This document shows, one piece after another, positions 1-9,125 of a stretch of 34,480 nt of DNA; positions within the stretch are counted from its first letter, which is position 1, and the number at the start of each line of letters is the position of its first letter. This DNA comes from Helicobacteraceae bacterium (lineage in GTDB: Bacteria > Campylobacterota > Campylobacteria > Campylobacterales > SZUA-545): positions 1 to 34,480 of the forward strand of contig JAIRWX010000056.1 of NCBI GenBank assembly GCA_031268655.1. The letters are read 5' to 3'. Below the pieces are notes generated by a model that worked only from the letters and a program-made list of their open reading frames with translations, had not been told where the DNA came from and did not search any database. The position numbers and the translations under genes were made by a program.

Positions 1-132
1 GCGCGGGGAATCGTGCCGGGGCTTGCGGTAATTCTGGTCGGTTCGGACGCGGCGAGCGAGCTTTACGTGCAGATGAAAGCCAAAGCGTGCGAGGAGGTCG
101 GCGTATATTCCGTCGTGCACACTTCGCCCTGA
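1..132 (+). pseudogene. folD: FolD (methylenetetrahydrofolate dehydrogenase/cyclohydrolase) fragment, open at the window edge and truncated at its 3' end
   Basis: Frame 1 translates as [43 protein letters not shown], matching the FolD N-terminal [14 protein letters not shown]..Y...K.KACEEVGI block; it stops within the first ~70 residues of a ~280-residue family. Confidence 0.7.
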
Positions 133-311
133 CTGTTTACCGCAAAAGTACTATCGTAATTCGCCGTTATGCGCTCTATGGGCGCCGCGCCGACGGAAAC
201 ATGTGAAAACAGCGCGGAATACGGAAGCAACGGACCGCTTCCAAGATGCCCATAATCGTTTTTCCCCACCGTCCATACTTTGCCTTCGGAGCCTAGGGCT
301 ACGGAACGCAT
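122..311 (-). pseudogene. RCC1-like beta-propeller repeat fragment
   Basis: VALGSEGKVWTVGKNDYGHLGSG... and [11 protein letters not shown] are RCC1-type repeats; similarity ends where the folD fragment begins. Confidence 0.5.
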
Positions 312-360
312 TATAGCGGGATTCTTAAAACGATTAGTTTTTTTTGATAAAGCTAAGTTT

Positions 361-384
361 GCGGCGCGTCATTTTACGCGCCGC
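361..384. other. Perfect 9-bp stem / 6-nt loop hairpin upstream of metE
   Basis: GCGGCGCGT-CATTTT-ACGCGCCGC. Confidence 0.6.
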
Positions 385-406
385 CGTCCGCCAAGCGACC
401 AAAAAC

Positions 407-412
407 TATAAT
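407..412 (+). promoter_or_regulatory. Putative -10 box for metE (TATAAT)
   Basis: TATAAT 30 nt upstream of the ATG at 443; RBS-like GAAGGAG follows at about 431. Confidence 0.45.
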
Positions 413-442
413 TCGCCGCTCAAAACGCGAGAAGGAGCGTCA

Positions 443-2713
443 ATGCTAACTCATATTTTAGGTTTTCCAAGCATCGGGAAAAACCGCGAGCTGAAACAGG
501 CTCTCGAATCGTTCTGGAAGGGCGAGCTGTCCGACGAGACGCTTATATCGAAAAGCGACGATCTGAAAAAACGTCATTGGGATATCCAAAAAAACGCGGG
601 GCTTGATTATGTAGTAACCGGCGATTTTTCGCTTTACGATCGCATGCACGATTTGACTTTTGCGATCGGAGCGATCCCGCTTCGCTTCGCGCCGCTTGCG
701 GACGGCGGCATATTGGAGCGTTATTTCGCTATGGCGCGAGGCGACGCGAAGCGCAACGTCGCCGCTATGGAGATGACCAAATGGTTTGATACAAACTATC
801 ACTATATCGCGCCCGAGATCGACGGCGCGGCGCAATGGACGCCAAGCAAGCGCCCGATTGTCGATGATACGCGGTTCGCCAGATCGCTTGGATTTAATCC
901 AAAACCCGCGCTGATAGGTCCGTTTACCTATCTGGCGCTCGCCAAAGACGGAGGCGATAAATACTCTAAACTAGATAGCCTCGCCGAGTTTTACGTCGAT
1001 CTGATTAAAGAGCTTTCAAATATAAGCGATCTGATTCAGATCGAAGAGCCGATTTTGTGCGCGGAACTGCTTCCAAACGAGGCGGCTGAACGTTTTGGCG
1101 AGATTTACGCCGCGCTTAACGCCGCCGCCGACAAAACGAAACTCGCGCTTACGACCTACTTCGGCTCGCTTGGGCGCAATCTCGATCTCGCCGCGCAGTC
1201 AAATTGCGCGTTGCTGCATATCGATCTGTTTCGCGGCGAAGCGCAGTTTGACGAGATTTTGGCGTCGCTACCTAATGAAACTTCGCTTTCGCTGGGGCTG
1301 GTAAACGGGCGCAATATCTGGAAAACCGACTATGCGAAAGCTCTGAAACTGATCGAAAAGGCGGTTTTGAAACTAGGCGCCAATCGCGTGGCGCTTGGTT
1401 CTAGCTGCTCGCTCGCGCACAGCCCCGTCGATCTTAACGAGGAGAACGCGCTGCCAAAAAGCGTGAAAGATCGTATGGCGTTCGCCGCGCAAAAATGCGC
1501 CGAGATAGCGGAGCTTAGGGATATTTTTGAGCGCGGCGACAAGGCGGCGCTGGCGGCAAATCAAGCGGTATTTGAAAACGCCGCGAAAGAGGCGGATATT
1601 TACAACGTCTCCGTACGCGAACGCGCCGCTAAGGTTACGCCCGATATGCTTGAACGCAAATCGCCGTACGCGAAACGGCGCGAAGCGCAAAAAACGCTGA
1701 ATCTGCCTCTGCTGCCTACGACCACGATCGGCTCGTTTCCGCAGACGGCGGCTATCCGCAAAGTAAGATTAACCTACAAAAAAGGCGAGATAAGCGAGGC
1801 GGAGTATGTCGCCGCTATCAAACGTGAAACGAAAGATTGCGTCGATAAGCAGGAGCGTCTTGGGCTTGACGTGTTTGCGCACGGGGAGTCGGAGCGCAAC
1901 GATATGGTCGAGTACTTTGGTCAGCAGCTTGGCGGTTTTTGCTTTACGCAAAACGGCTGGGTGCAAAGCTACGGCAGTCGATGCGTAAAGCCGCCCGTGA
2001 TTTACGGCGACGTTTATCGTAAAGCGCCGATGACGATCAATTGGATTACCTACGCGCAGTCGCTTACCAAAAAACCGATGAAAGGCATGCTGACAGGACC
2101 TATAACAATCCTTTGCTGGAGCTTTGTACGCGAGGATTTGGGGCGAAGCGAGGTATGCAAACAGATCGCGCTCGCCATTCGAGACGAAGTTTTGGATTTG
2201 GAAAAGGCGGGCGTTAAAATCATACAGATTGACGAAGCGGCGCTGAGAGAGGGTATGCCGCTGAAAGCGATCGACGCGCAAATTTATCTTAAATGGGCGA
2301 CGGATTCGTTTCGCCTCGCCTCGTCGGGCGTGAAGAACGAGACGCAGATTCACACCCACATGTGCTACAGCGAATTTAACTCTATTCTCGAGTGGATAGC
2401 CAAAATGGACGCGGACGTTGTAAGCATAGAATCGAGCCGCAGTAAGATGAGTCTGCTCGACGCGTTTGAAAAGCGCGAATATCAAAACGAGGTCGGACCC
2501 GGCGTTTACGATATACACAGCCCGCGCGTTCCATCGACGGGCGAGATAGCGGAGCTAATACGCAAAGCGCTGCGTTATATTCCCAAAGATCGGCTCTGGA
2601 TAAACCCCGATTGCGGTTTGAAAACCCGCGGCTGGGACGAAGCGTATCAATCGCTGGAAAATATGGTCGCCGCCGCGAAGCAGACGCGCGAAGAGTTATC
2701 CGCAAACCGCTGA
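443..2713 (+). CDS. metE: 5-methyltetrahydropteroyltriglutamate--homocysteine S-methyltransferase (cobalamin-independent methionine synthase)
   Basis: MLTHILGFPSIGKNRELKQALE start with RBS; LPTTTIGSFPQT, IDEAALREG, QIHTHMCYSEF and NPDCGLKTRGW motifs. The ORF call at 344 is over-extended. Confidence 0.96.
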   Translation: MLTHILGFPSIGKNRELKQALESFWKGELSDETLISKSDDLKKRHWDIQKNAGLDYVVTGDFSLYDRMHDLTFAIGAIPLRFAPLADGGILERYFAMARGDAKRNVAAMEMTKWFDTNYHYIAPEIDGAAQWTPSKRPIVDDTRFARSLGFNPKPALIGPFTYLALAKDGGDKYSKLDSLAEFYVDLIKELSNISDLIQIEEPILCAELLPNEAAERFGEIYAALNAAADKTKLALTTYFGSLGRNLDLAAQSNCALLHIDLFRGEAQFDEILASLPNETSLSLGLVNGRNIWKTDYAKALKLIEKAVLKLGANRVALGSSCSLAHSPVDLNEENALPKSVKDRMAFAAQKCAEIAELRDIFERGDKAALAANQAVFENAAKEADIYNVSVRERAAKVTPDMLERKSPYAKRREAQKTLNLPLLPTTTIGSFPQTAAIRKVRLTYKKGEISEAEYVAAIKRETKDCVDKQERLGLDVFAHGESERNDMVEYFGQQLGGFCFTQNGWVQSYGSRCVKPPVIYGDVYRKAPMTINWITYAQSLTKKPMKGMLTGPITILCWSFVREDLGRSEVCKQIALAIRDEVLDLEKAGVKIIQIDEAALREGMPLKAIDAQIYLKWATDSFRLASSGVKNETQIHTHMCYSEFNSILEWIAKMDADVVSIESSRSKMSLLDAFEKREYQNEVGPGVYDIHSPRVPSTGEIAELIRKALRYIPKDRLWINPDCGLKTRGWDEAYQSLENMVAAAKQTREELSANR

Positions 2714-2848
2714 AGCGGCGTTTGTCGCTTACCGCGTTAGCAAATTGACGCGGGAGCGAAAGCGCGAAGCGGTCGTCGAGGCGACATTGGTCGATTGTCG
2801 TTCGCGGCTCTTTTTGCGGCGCGTTGAAAAAATGGCTAGAATTTCGGC

Positions 2849-3643
2849 GTGAAACGAAAAACGATCGCGTTTATTGTTATATCGTGCGTTTTTATAGCGC
2901 TCTGCGTCGTCGGCTACGGCGATCCGTTTGCTTTTAACAAAGACGAGATTTTATTAAACCCAAGCGCGTCGCACTGGTTTGGCACGGATCGTCTGGGACG
3001 CGATCTGTTCAGCCGCGTAATCGCGGGCGCGAAAAACTCGCTGGTTATCGGCGTGTTGAGCGCGGCTATCGCAAGCCTGATCGGACTGATTGTCGGCGTT
3101 ACCGCGGGCTATTTCAAGGGAGGCGCAGATAAAACGATTGTCGCGGCAATCGATCTGTTTTTGACCTTTCCCACCTTCTTTTTGCTGCTCGCGCTGGTTA
3201 GCTATATGGACGCAAATATGTTTTTGTTGATTGTGGTTATCTCCGTAACGGGCTGGATGGGAACGGCGCGTATGATCCGAAGCGAAGCCTTTTCGATCGG
3301 GAGCAAGCCTTTTATCAAGATACTGCAAACGGCTAACGCGCCGCTGTGGAAGATTGTTTTCAAATACTACGCGCCGCTTTTAGCGCCCATATTTCTGGTT
3401 GGTTTCGCCATCGGCGCAAGCGGCGCGATCCTAGCCGAAAGCGCGCTTAGTTTTCTTGGACTGGGCATAGCGCCGCCGGAGATGAGCTGGGGCAGTCTGC
3501 TGGCGGAGGGCAAAGCGCTGATAGATATTGCGTGGTGGGTTAGCTTTTTCCCGGGCTTATTTATTTTCGCCGTTGCCTTCTTGTTGCTGATCCTTAGCGA
3601 TTACCTGCAACAACGATTCAACAGCCGTGAAGCGCTATCTTGA
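2849..3643 (+). CDS. ABC transporter permease, DppC/OppC family (GTG start)
   Basis: HWFGTDRLGRDLFSRVIAGAKNSL and ESALSFLGLGIAPPEMSWGSLLAEG, typical of peptide-ABC permease C subunits. Confidence 0.9.
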   Translation: MKRKTIAFIVISCVFIALCVVGYGDPFAFNKDEILLNPSASHWFGTDRLGRDLFSRVIAGAKNSLVIGVLSAAIASLIGLIVGVTAGYFKGGADKTIVAAIDLFLTFPTFFLLLALVSYMDANMFLLIVVISVTGWMGTARMIRSEAFSIGSKPFIKILQTANAPLWKIVFKYYAPLLAPIFLVGFAIGASGAILAESALSFLGLGIAPPEMSWGSLLAEGKALIDIAWWVSFFPGLFIFAVAFLLLILSDYLQQRFNSREALS

Positions 3644-4370
3644 CGCGGCGCTTGCCGAGTGCAGGCTGGACGAAAACAACCTCGATCCGCTTCTGATCGC
3701 CCGCGATCTGCCCGACGACGCGGCGCTAATCTGCGCGCTGTTCGCTTACGGCAACGTCAAAGCGATGATAAAATTTTTGCGATCGCTGAACTTCGCGCTG
3801 TTGGACGCAAGCGAAAGCGCGATTACGCGATCGCTGGTCGATCGCCGCTATCGTTTTCAGAGCGCGAAAGATACGCAAGATATATTTATCATTTTTGCGA
3901 GAATGCGAAAAGACAGGATAGTTCTGGAGCGGCTCTTTACCGACGCTTACAAGAAAAGCGGTTTGTTATTTGCGCTGTCGAGTATGATCGCGGCTATAAG
4001 AAGCTACCTGCGATCGCCGACGCGGGGCGTAAATTTTCTGCTTTCCAAACCTTTTGACTACGCCAATCCAAAAGGCGCGAGCGCGTTGAAGCGCTATCTG
4101 ATGTTTCTGCGCTGGATGATTCGAGATTCCTTTCCCGATCTCGGCAGATGGCGCGGCGTAAAAATAAGCGATCTGCTAATTCCGCTTGATACGCATAGTT
4201 TCGCGCAGGCGAGCGCTCTTGGACTGCTGACGCGCAAAAACTCCGACATGCTCGCTTCGATCGAGCTTACGCGAAGGCTCAAAGAGTTTGATCCAGACGA
4301 TCCCGTCAAATACGATTTCGCCCTCTATCGCATGGGGCAAAACGCAACGCGAGCCAAACCCGCAATTTAG
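3627..4370 (+). CDS. TIGR02757 / DUF2400 family protein
   Basis: FAYGNVKAMIKFLRSL, NLDPLLIARDLPDD, PFDYANPKGASALKRYLMFLRWMIR and DTHSFAQASALGLLTRK are family-typical. Confidence 0.8.
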   Translation: MKRYLDAALAECRLDENNLDPLLIARDLPDDAALICALFAYGNVKAMIKFLRSLNFALLDASESAITRSLVDRRYRFQSAKDTQDIFIIFARMRKDRIVLERLFTDAYKKSGLLFALSSMIAAIRSYLRSPTRGVNFLLSKPFDYANPKGASALKRYLMFLRWMIRDSFPDLGRWRGVKISDLLIPLDTHSFAQASALGLLTRKNSDMLASIELTRRLKEFDPDDPVKYDFALYRMGQNATRAKPAI

Positions 4371-4783
4371 CGCCAACGTTCGGTCAGCGAAACGGGAAGA
4401 TTGTACCGCTTGCGCAATCTAAGCTCCTCGTTTGCCATCTCGTTGCCGTCGGTTTCGTGATCAAAGCCGCGCAGATGTAAAAAGCCGTGCAGAAACAAAA
4501 CGGCGATCTCCAGATCGGCGCTATGTCCAAGAATTTGCGCCTGTTTAACGGCTGCGTCAACCGAGATAACGATAGAGCCAAGCGGCGCGCGCGGAAAGTC
4601 GGCGATCGGAAAACTAAGCACGTCGGTTGTTTTATCTATGCCGCGCGCGGTCTTATTGAGTTCGCGCATAGCTTGATCGTTGATTAGCATAAGCTCAATC
4701 GTTTGATCGCTCAAATCCAGCGCGATTGTCTCGATCAGCGTTATATCAAACGCAAAATCGGTTTCATTGACAAAATCGATCAT
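4367..4783 (-). CDS. ybeY: Endoribonuclease YbeY (rRNA maturation)
   Basis: HGFLHLRGFDHETDGNEM zinc-binding motif; TTDVLSFP motif. Confidence 0.95.
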   Translation of the reverse strand: MIDFVNETDFAFDITLIETIALDLSDQTIELMLINDQAMRELNKTARGIDKTTDVLSFPIADFPRAPLGSIVISVDAAVKQAQILGHSADLEIAVLFLHGFLHLRGFDHETDGNEMANEELRLRKRYNLPVSLTERWR

Positions 4784-4788
4784 AGCCG

Positions 4789-5223
4789 TCAGATTTCGCG
4801 TATATCCAGCATTACGTCAACGTTGATCACGCTGATCATCTCGCCGTGATACCGCGCCAACCCCTCCAGATAGCGCGGATCAAGCCCGTTGCCCATATCG
4901 GAGGCGATCCGTAAGCTCGCGGGGTCTATCTCCGCGATCGTCTCGACGCCGTCCGCCGCAATCGCCGTCGCGCGATCGTTGGGCAGTTTCATAGCGATAA
5001 TAATCGCCTCTTTGTCGCATACCGGTTGCGTCGCGGAGAATTTGCGCCTGAAATCGATCACGGGGACAACTTCGCCGCGCATATTGATTACGCCAAGCGC
5101 CCATGCGGGATTATTGGGCAGCGACGTAATTTTGTCGGGGTAGGTCGCAATTTCGCGCACTTTGCTCAACCTAACGCCGTATAAAACGCCGGACATTCTA
5201 AAAAGCAGAAATTCTTCTTTCAT
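4789..5223 (-). CDS. cheW: Chemotaxis coupling protein CheW
   Basis: FRMSGVLYGVRLSKVREIA...GVINMRGEVVPVIDFRRKF; 4-nt overlap with cheA. Confidence 0.93.
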   Translation of the reverse strand: MKEEFLLFRMSGVLYGVRLSKVREIATYPDKITSLPNNPAWALGVINMRGEVVPVIDFRRKFSATQPVCDKEAIIIAMKLPNDRATAIAADGVETIAEIDPASLRIASDMGNGLDPRYLEGLARYHGEMISVINVDVMLDIREI

Positions 5224-6992
5224 CGCGTTGATTGTCTAAGCTCGCGCTCTTTTTCGACGAGAGAAAGCGGATCGAGGATCAATACCACCTCGCCGTCGCC
5301 TTGCACCGTCGCGCCTCCTATGCCGCCGACGCGCCTGAAATTCTTTTCAAGCGATTTGACCACCACCTGCTGCTGAACGCCGAAACTATCCGCAAACAGC
5401 GCGACTTTCTCGCCGCCCGCTCGCACTACGATCAACATTCCACGTTGCGGCTCGGTAAACTTCGGCTTAATACAAAAAAGCGAATGAAGCTCCAAAATAG
5501 GAATAAAACTATCTCTAAGCATAAGCGTCATTTTGCTTCCGTCGCCGTTTCTTTGTATCATCGATTGACGCGGCTGCAACGATTCGATCACCGACGAGAG
5601 CGGCAAAATATACCGATGATCGCCCACGTTGACGTTTAAGCCGTCTAAAATGGCGAGCGTTAGCGGAAGCGTGATCGTAACGCTTGCGCCTTTGCCTCTT
5701 TGCGACTTGACTCTGACGATTCCGCCGAGTTTTGCGATATTGTTCCTCGCCACGTCCATGCCCACGCCGCGTCCCGAAATATCGGTAACTACCTCGGAGG
5801 TGGTAAGTCCCGCTAAAAAGATCAGATCGTTTTTTTCGTCGTCGCTCATTTTTGAAGCCTGCTCGGCGGCGACCAGTCCGCGCTCGATCGCCTTTGATAC
5901 GACCTTGAAGGTATCTATCCCGCGCCCGTCGTCGCTGATCGCGATTACGATCTGCCCGTTCTCCTGCATAGCCGATACGTTTATGAGTCCGACCGGATTC
6001 TTGCCCGCGGCTTCGCGTTCGGCGGGGCTTTCCAAGCCGTGATCGAGCGAGTTGCGAATAACGTGCATAAGCGGATCGTTTAATCCCTCGACAATCATCT
6101 TGTCTATCTCTACGCCGTCGCCGCTGTGAATGAGACGCGCGCGCTTGCCGAGCTTTTTGGCGACGTCCCGCGCTATTTTTGGCAGTTTGGCGTACACCCG
6201 CTCCATAGGTATCATACGCGCGCTCATCACTGAATCTTGCAGCTCTCTGATATGGCGCGTTAGTTGCGCGAGCTTATCTCTCATCTCGTCGCGATCGACC
6301 CTTGATTCCAGCCGCTCGGCGAAGCGGCTTAACATAGAGTTTGCGATCACCAGCTCGCCGACGCGATTTAGCAGCAAGTCGATTTTATACAGATCGACGC
6401 GAATACTGGCGCTTGCTTTTTGTTCTTGAAAGTTTTTCTCCTTGTCGGCGTTTTCGGACAAAACGCTTATTACGGGCGACTCGTTTTGCGCCGCTTCGAT
6501 CTCGGACGGATCGAACAGCATAAATCCTTCGTCCGAATCTTTTTGATCTAGCGCCGCGTTGATCGCCTCGATGTTTTCGTTCTCGCTTTCGTGTTTGGAC
6601 GAGCTCGCGTTTTCGTACTCGCTTAGTTTGTTTTCGAGCCGCTTTAGCTTCAGTTCGTATTCGGATTTATCGAGTCTGTTTTGCGATTCGGCTTTCAAGA
6701 TCTCCATCATCTGATCGAGGCAATCGACAAAAAACTCCGCCATTTTGCTCTGATACGCGATTTTGCCGTCGCGTAGCTGCGATAGTATATTCTCAAGCCC
6801 GTGCGCGTATCGGCTTATATAGTTGAAATCTACGCTCCCGCCGCCGCCTTTGATCGTGTGCAGAATGCGAAACAGCTCCGCTACGGCGTCTTGATCCAGA
6901 TAGTCTTTCTCCTCGGCGGCAAATAGGCGATCGTAAGCGTTGGAAAAAAGCTCGCCCGCCTCGTCTAAAAACAGCGATTGGTATTCGGTCAT
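5220..6992 (-). CDS. cheA: Chemotaxis histidine kinase CheA (P1-P3-P4-P5; no obvious P2 or C-terminal receiver)
   Basis: P1 HTIKGGGGSVDF; HVIRNSLDHGLESPAER; DDGRGID; DISGRGVGMDV; C-terminal CheW-like domain ending LDPLSLVEKERELRQSTR. Start chosen at MTEYQSLFL (6992). Confidence 0.95.
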   Translation of the reverse strand: MTEYQSLFLDEAGELFSNAYDRLFAAEEKDYLDQDAVAELFRILHTIKGGGGSVDFNYISRYAHGLENILSQLRDGKIAYQSKMAEFFVDCLDQMMEILKAESQNRLDKSEYELKLKRLENKLSEYENASSSKHESENENIEAINAALDQKDSDEGFMLFDPSEIEAAQNESPVISVLSENADKEKNFQEQKASASIRVDLYKIDLLLNRVGELVIANSMLSRFAERLESRVDRDEMRDKLAQLTRHIRELQDSVMSARMIPMERVYAKLPKIARDVAKKLGKRARLIHSGDGVEIDKMIVEGLNDPLMHVIRNSLDHGLESPAEREAAGKNPVGLINVSAMQENGQIVIAISDDGRGIDTFKVVSKAIERGLVAAEQASKMSDDEKNDLIFLAGLTTSEVVTDISGRGVGMDVARNNIAKLGGIVRVKSQRGKGASVTITLPLTLAILDGLNVNVGDHRYILPLSSVIESLQPRQSMIQRNGDGSKMTLMLRDSFIPILELHSLFCIKPKFTEPQRGMLIVVRAGGEKVALFADSFGVQQQVVVKSLEKNFRRVGGIGGATVQGDGEVVLILDPLSLVEKERELRQSTR

Positions 6993-7029
6993 AACTTTCG
7001 CCCGACGCTCGGATCGCCCGCCGTCATAC

Positions 7030-8724
7030 TTAACGCCGCGCCGCTCGCGCAAGCCGATCGGCGAGCGCGGAGACCTGACGGGTGATTTTGCCCGTATCCG
7101 TCGCCGCTTCGCTGTTTTGCCTATTGATCGCGCCCAGCTCCTCGATCGAGGAGCTTATGCTGCCGGCTTTTTTCATCTCCTCTTGCGAGGCGACCGTAAC
7201 GGCGCTGACCAGATCGTAGGTGTCGGAGATTTTGCGGTTCAGAACTCCAAACCCGTCGATCATTTTTTTTGAAATCGCCATGCCCTCGTTGGCTTTAGAT
7301 TGCGTTTGAGCCACGAGTTCTTTGATCTTTTTCGCCGCTTCGCCGCTTTTGCCAGCAAGCGTTCTAACCTCGCCCGCCACCACGGCGAAGCCTTTGCCCG
7401 CTTCGCCCGCCGTCGCCGCTTCTACCGCCGCGTTGAGCGATAGTATGTTCGTCTGAAAAGCGATGGAGTCGATTACCGCGATCGCCTCTTTGATCTGCGA
7501 GGTCGAGGCGTTGATCTCCTCCATGGCGAGCGCCGTATCGCGCGTAGAAGAGAGACCGCGCGCCGCGGACTCTTTTGTTTCGATCGCAAGTTTTGCCATC
7601 TGTTCGGCTTTGAGCGTAGTCTCTTGAATCTTTTGAATAATGTCCCGCGCCGCGACGGTAATGCGATCCACGCTGGCGGCTTGGCTAGCGGATACTTTAG
7701 AGAGACTTTCCACGGCGCTGGTAAGCTCCTTTGACGCGGCGTCGAGCGTCATGCCGTACTCGTAGTTCATCTTCATATTGCCGCTTAACGTCGCGCCTAG
7801 CGTATTGACCCCCTCGATCAGGCGCAGCATTTCGCCGTTCAGTCCGTCGGCTTCAATTTTAGCGGCGTAATCTCCGCTCTTGTACGCCTCCAACGCGTTA
7901 AGGACGCGCCGTATAGACGAATCTATGCTTTGCGTCATCTGATTAAATACCTTGACCAGCCCGTAGTTAAGATAGTTGTCCGTCTCGTCGATTATACGAT
8001 GGGCGGTATATCCCTTGCCAATCTGCGCCGAAAACAGGATCAGTTTTCCGAGCGTTCTCACGTTGTCGTCGCGTCGTTTTTCGTATCGATCCGCCGCGTC
8101 GTTGACGCGTCTGACAATTTCGCCCTTAAAACCGTCTTCCAAAGACGGTCGCTCAAACTCGTTTGATTTCTCGGTAATATAGTTGGCGAAACGTTCTATA
8201 TGTTCCGCGACGCGCTCCAGCGCTTTATCGCCCGTTCTCATCTCAAGATACCATCTTATCCCTAGGATCAAGAAAATCGCGCCGAATCCGACGAAAGCGG
8301 CGAGCGCTACGCTAAAACCCGCCTCGTCGTAGCGCTCGCGCGCCGCCGTTAGCGCCGCTTTCGTTTTCGCGTTCAGCGCGGTTATCTTATTGGCGAAATT
8401 TTGCGCGCCGTCGTCGATAGCCCCTTGCGACAAGCTGGCAATATAGGTTTCGTAATAGTTCGAAACATCCTTGGCTATAGCCGGATTGTCGCCTCCGAGC
8501 CCGCGCGCGATCGCCTCGATCGCTTTTTTTTCAGATTCGCTCGCGTCGCCTATATACGCCGCGATATGCAAAATAGACTCTAACTTCGCGTTAGCCCTAG
8601 AGAGCGCCTCTATCTCCAGCGCGATATCGTTTGTTTCGTTTGTCCGCGCCCTCAGATGTATAAACGAGCCGACGAGCGTCGCGGCGATCAAAAACCAATA
8701 AAGCGTCGATACGGCGCGATTCAT
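7030..8724 (-). CDS. Methyl-accepting chemotaxis protein, two TM helices with a short periplasmic helical region (CetA-like)
   Basis: Signalling tip IAFQTNILSLNAAVEAATAGEAGKGFAVVAGEVRTLA; TM segments at about residues 7-22 and 140-158; directly downstream of a separate PAS protein. Confidence 0.92.
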   Translation of the reverse strand: MNRAVSTLYWFLIAATLVGSFIHLRARTNETNDIALEIEALSRANAKLESILHIAAYIGDASESEKKAIEAIARGLGGDNPAIAKDVSNYYETYIASLSQGAIDDGAQNFANKITALNAKTKAALTAARERYDEAGFSVALAAFVGFGAIFLILGIRWYLEMRTGDKALERVAEHIERFANYITEKSNEFERPSLEDGFKGEIVRRVNDAADRYEKRRDDNVRTLGKLILFSAQIGKGYTAHRIIDETDNYLNYGLVKVFNQMTQSIDSSIRRVLNALEAYKSGDYAAKIEADGLNGEMLRLIEGVNTLGATLSGNMKMNYEYGMTLDAASKELTSAVESLSKVSASQAASVDRITVAARDIIQKIQETTLKAEQMAKLAIETKESAARGLSSTRDTALAMEEINASTSQIKEAIAVIDSIAFQTNILSLNAAVEAATAGEAGKGFAVVAGEVRTLAGKSGEAAKKIKELVAQTQSKANEGMAISKKMIDGFGVLNRKISDTYDLVSAVTVASQEEMKKAGSISSSIEELGAINRQNSEAATDTGKITRQVSALADRLARAARR

Positions 8725-9125
8725 TGCGTCTCCTTAATCAGCGCTCGCTCGTATTTAGCTTCGTAACGCGCTATCTCCTCGTCGCTCGCTTTCGTGCGAA
8801 CGGCGAGATAACCCTCGCCGTTGACCGAATCGATCGGAAAAACCGTCATAAAGACCCAGAAACAGTCGCCGCTTTTTGTCATATTCTTCACAAATCCTTT
8901 CCAGATTCTACCGCCCTCTACGACGCTTCGCATCTCTTGAAATACGGATCGCGGCATGCTTGGGTGGCGCATAATATCGTGCGGTTTGCCAATAAGCTCG
9001 GCTTCGCTATAGCCTGATATCAAGCTAAGATCGTCGTTGATATAGCGAAATATCCCGTTCAAATCGGTTTCAGACACAAGCAGGCTTTTCTCGCCAAGCG
9101 CGACTCTTTTTTCTTCGTCGATCAT
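8721..9125 (-). CDS. PAS-domain protein of the Aer N-terminal type (CetB-like)
   Basis: TDLNGIFRYINDDLSLISGYSEAELIGKPHDIMRHPSMPRSVFQEM...WKGFVKNMTKSGDCFWVFM. Confidence 0.85.
   Translation of the reverse strand: MIDEEKRVALGEKSLLVSETDLNGIFRYINDDLSLISGYSEAELIGKPHDIMRHPSMPRSVFQEMRSVVEGGRIWKGFVKNMTKSGDCFWVFMTVFPIDSVNGEGYLAVRTKASDEEIARYEAKYERALIKETQ

Noticed and set aside
344-442. N-terminal extension of metE in the ORF track
   Set aside because: Covers the hairpin and the putative -10; the ATG at 443 has an RBS and matches the MetE N-terminus.
1769-2518. 249-aa minus-strand ORF within metE
   Set aside because: Antisense to a clearly conserved gene; composition is the shadow of metE codon bias; no domain recognised.
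8131-8149. ACCGTCTT-CCA-AAGACGGT hairpin inside the CetA-like MCP gene
   Set aside because: Short 8-bp stem without a U-tract in coding sequence; plausible by chance.
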